Positions 63,700 through 64,000 of a DNA stretch of 64,000 nucleotides are shown here, one piece after another. The notes beneath the pieces were generated by a model that did not search any database, was not told the origin of the DNA, and was given only the letters and a program-made list of their open reading frames with translations. Position numbers and translations under genes: made by a program. The first letter of the stretch is position 1. Every line of letters starts with the position of its first letter. Source of the DNA: Toxorhynchites rutilus septentrionalis (lineage: Eukaryota; Arthropoda; Insecta; Diptera; Culicidae); contig NC_073744.1 of the NCBI RefSeq assembly GCF_029784135.1, forward strand, positions 74,751,935 through 74,815,934. The letters are read 5' to 3'.

Positions 63700-64000
63700 G
63701 ACGTAGGACTACGTCTTTCATTTCTATACCGGGGTGTAAAACCAAAGTTTCGAGAACGAAAGCGTTACGCTGGAGACCGAGATTTTGAGCGTTAATAGCT
63801 CTTAAACAACTGAACGAAATGGTATGATAAACACTTCATTTGAAAGATAAAATGTCTACGCGTCATATACTTGTTACTTTTTCATCCAAAAACTTGTTTC
63901 AATAGTCTTAAAATTGTTTTCAAAACAGGCTATTGAAATCAAAAATCGGTATATAAGCGAGCGGCGCTCGTAAACCCACTCAGTTATGATTGAACAGCGA
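63700..64000 (+). promoter_or_regulatory. Promoter-like repeat with TATATAAG box, cut by window end
   Basis: GACGTAGGACTACGTC at 63700-63715, TTTCATTTCTATACCGG, then CGGTATATAAGCGAGCGG near 63948 and CACTCAGTTATGATTGAACAG at the end. Same layout as 43800-44090 and the inverse of 1-205. Whatever it would drive lies beyond the window. Confidence 0.6.

Noticed and set aside
1..64000. CRISPR arrays, operons or bacterial-type regulatory sites
   Set aside because: The DNA is clearly animal: LINEs, SINEs, histone fragments and mariner relics; the tandem repeats lack spacer structure.
1..64000. Endogenous viral insertions, often found in mosquito repeat clusters
   Set aside because: I saw no reading frame resembling viral capsid, glycoprotein or viral polymerase; all polymerase-like frames carry LINE motifs.

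Overview
The window looks like repeat-dominated, AT-rich genomic DNA of an insect, most likely a culicine (Aedes-like) mosquito. This is an inference from the element families: a tRNA-derived SINE, mosquito-type DD37E transposase relics, an RNase H-bearing I-clade retrotransposon, an L1/Tx1-like LINE, R4/Dong-like elements and many short inverted-repeat elements. I found no complete host gene. The only host-gene candidate is a possible 5' UTR plus signal-peptide-like first coding exon at about 6381-6819 (+). Histone H2A is present only as broken copies.

Layout. 1-205: edge of a promoter-like repeat that returns, inverted, at 63700-64000. 500-2222: an internally deleted I-clade retrotransposon. 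2221-7611: short inverted and tandem repeats and the candidate exon. 7611-27490: a deeply nested block. A dispersed repeat with a ~143 bp tandem unit was split by a foldback MITE (8589-27237). The MITE was entered by an L1/Tx1-like LINE on the minus strand (two intact ORFs, 22459-26879). Between that LINE's poly(A) tail and the MITE sit three head-to-tail R4/Dong-like retrotransposons with a 4082/4083 bp period, each carrying an intact 1220-codon ORF.

27700-34550: a mariner relic, a SINE, an RTE-like endonuclease relic, a histone-spacer repeat and a 0.9 kb MITE. 35567-41160: a nearly full-length I-clade element with an intact ORF1 and an ORF2 broken by two compensating frameshifts and a stop. 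41880-45812: a TIR-flanked composite holding a DD37E relic, a promoter-like repeat, a triplicated repeat and a SINE. 48058-53255: a giant palindrome with ~1.54 kb arms built from degraded histone H2A genes, including promoters and 3' stem-loops, later interrupted by a TTAA-flanked element. 54000-64000: a microsatellite, a 1.66 kb foldback element, a second DD37E relic, a SINE tail and a 677 bp MITE.

How it fits together. The LINEs supply reverse transcriptase and endonuclease; SINEs and MITEs are non-autonomous passengers. The most notable points are (i) the tandem R4-like array seated at another LINE's poly(A) tail, (ii) the histone-H2A palindrome, (iii) a short near-palindrome, GACGTAGGACTACGTC, recurring at the edges of otherwise different repeats, and (iv) an identical stop codon position shared by two diverged I-clade copies. 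All identifications come from reading the sequence; no database search was run.
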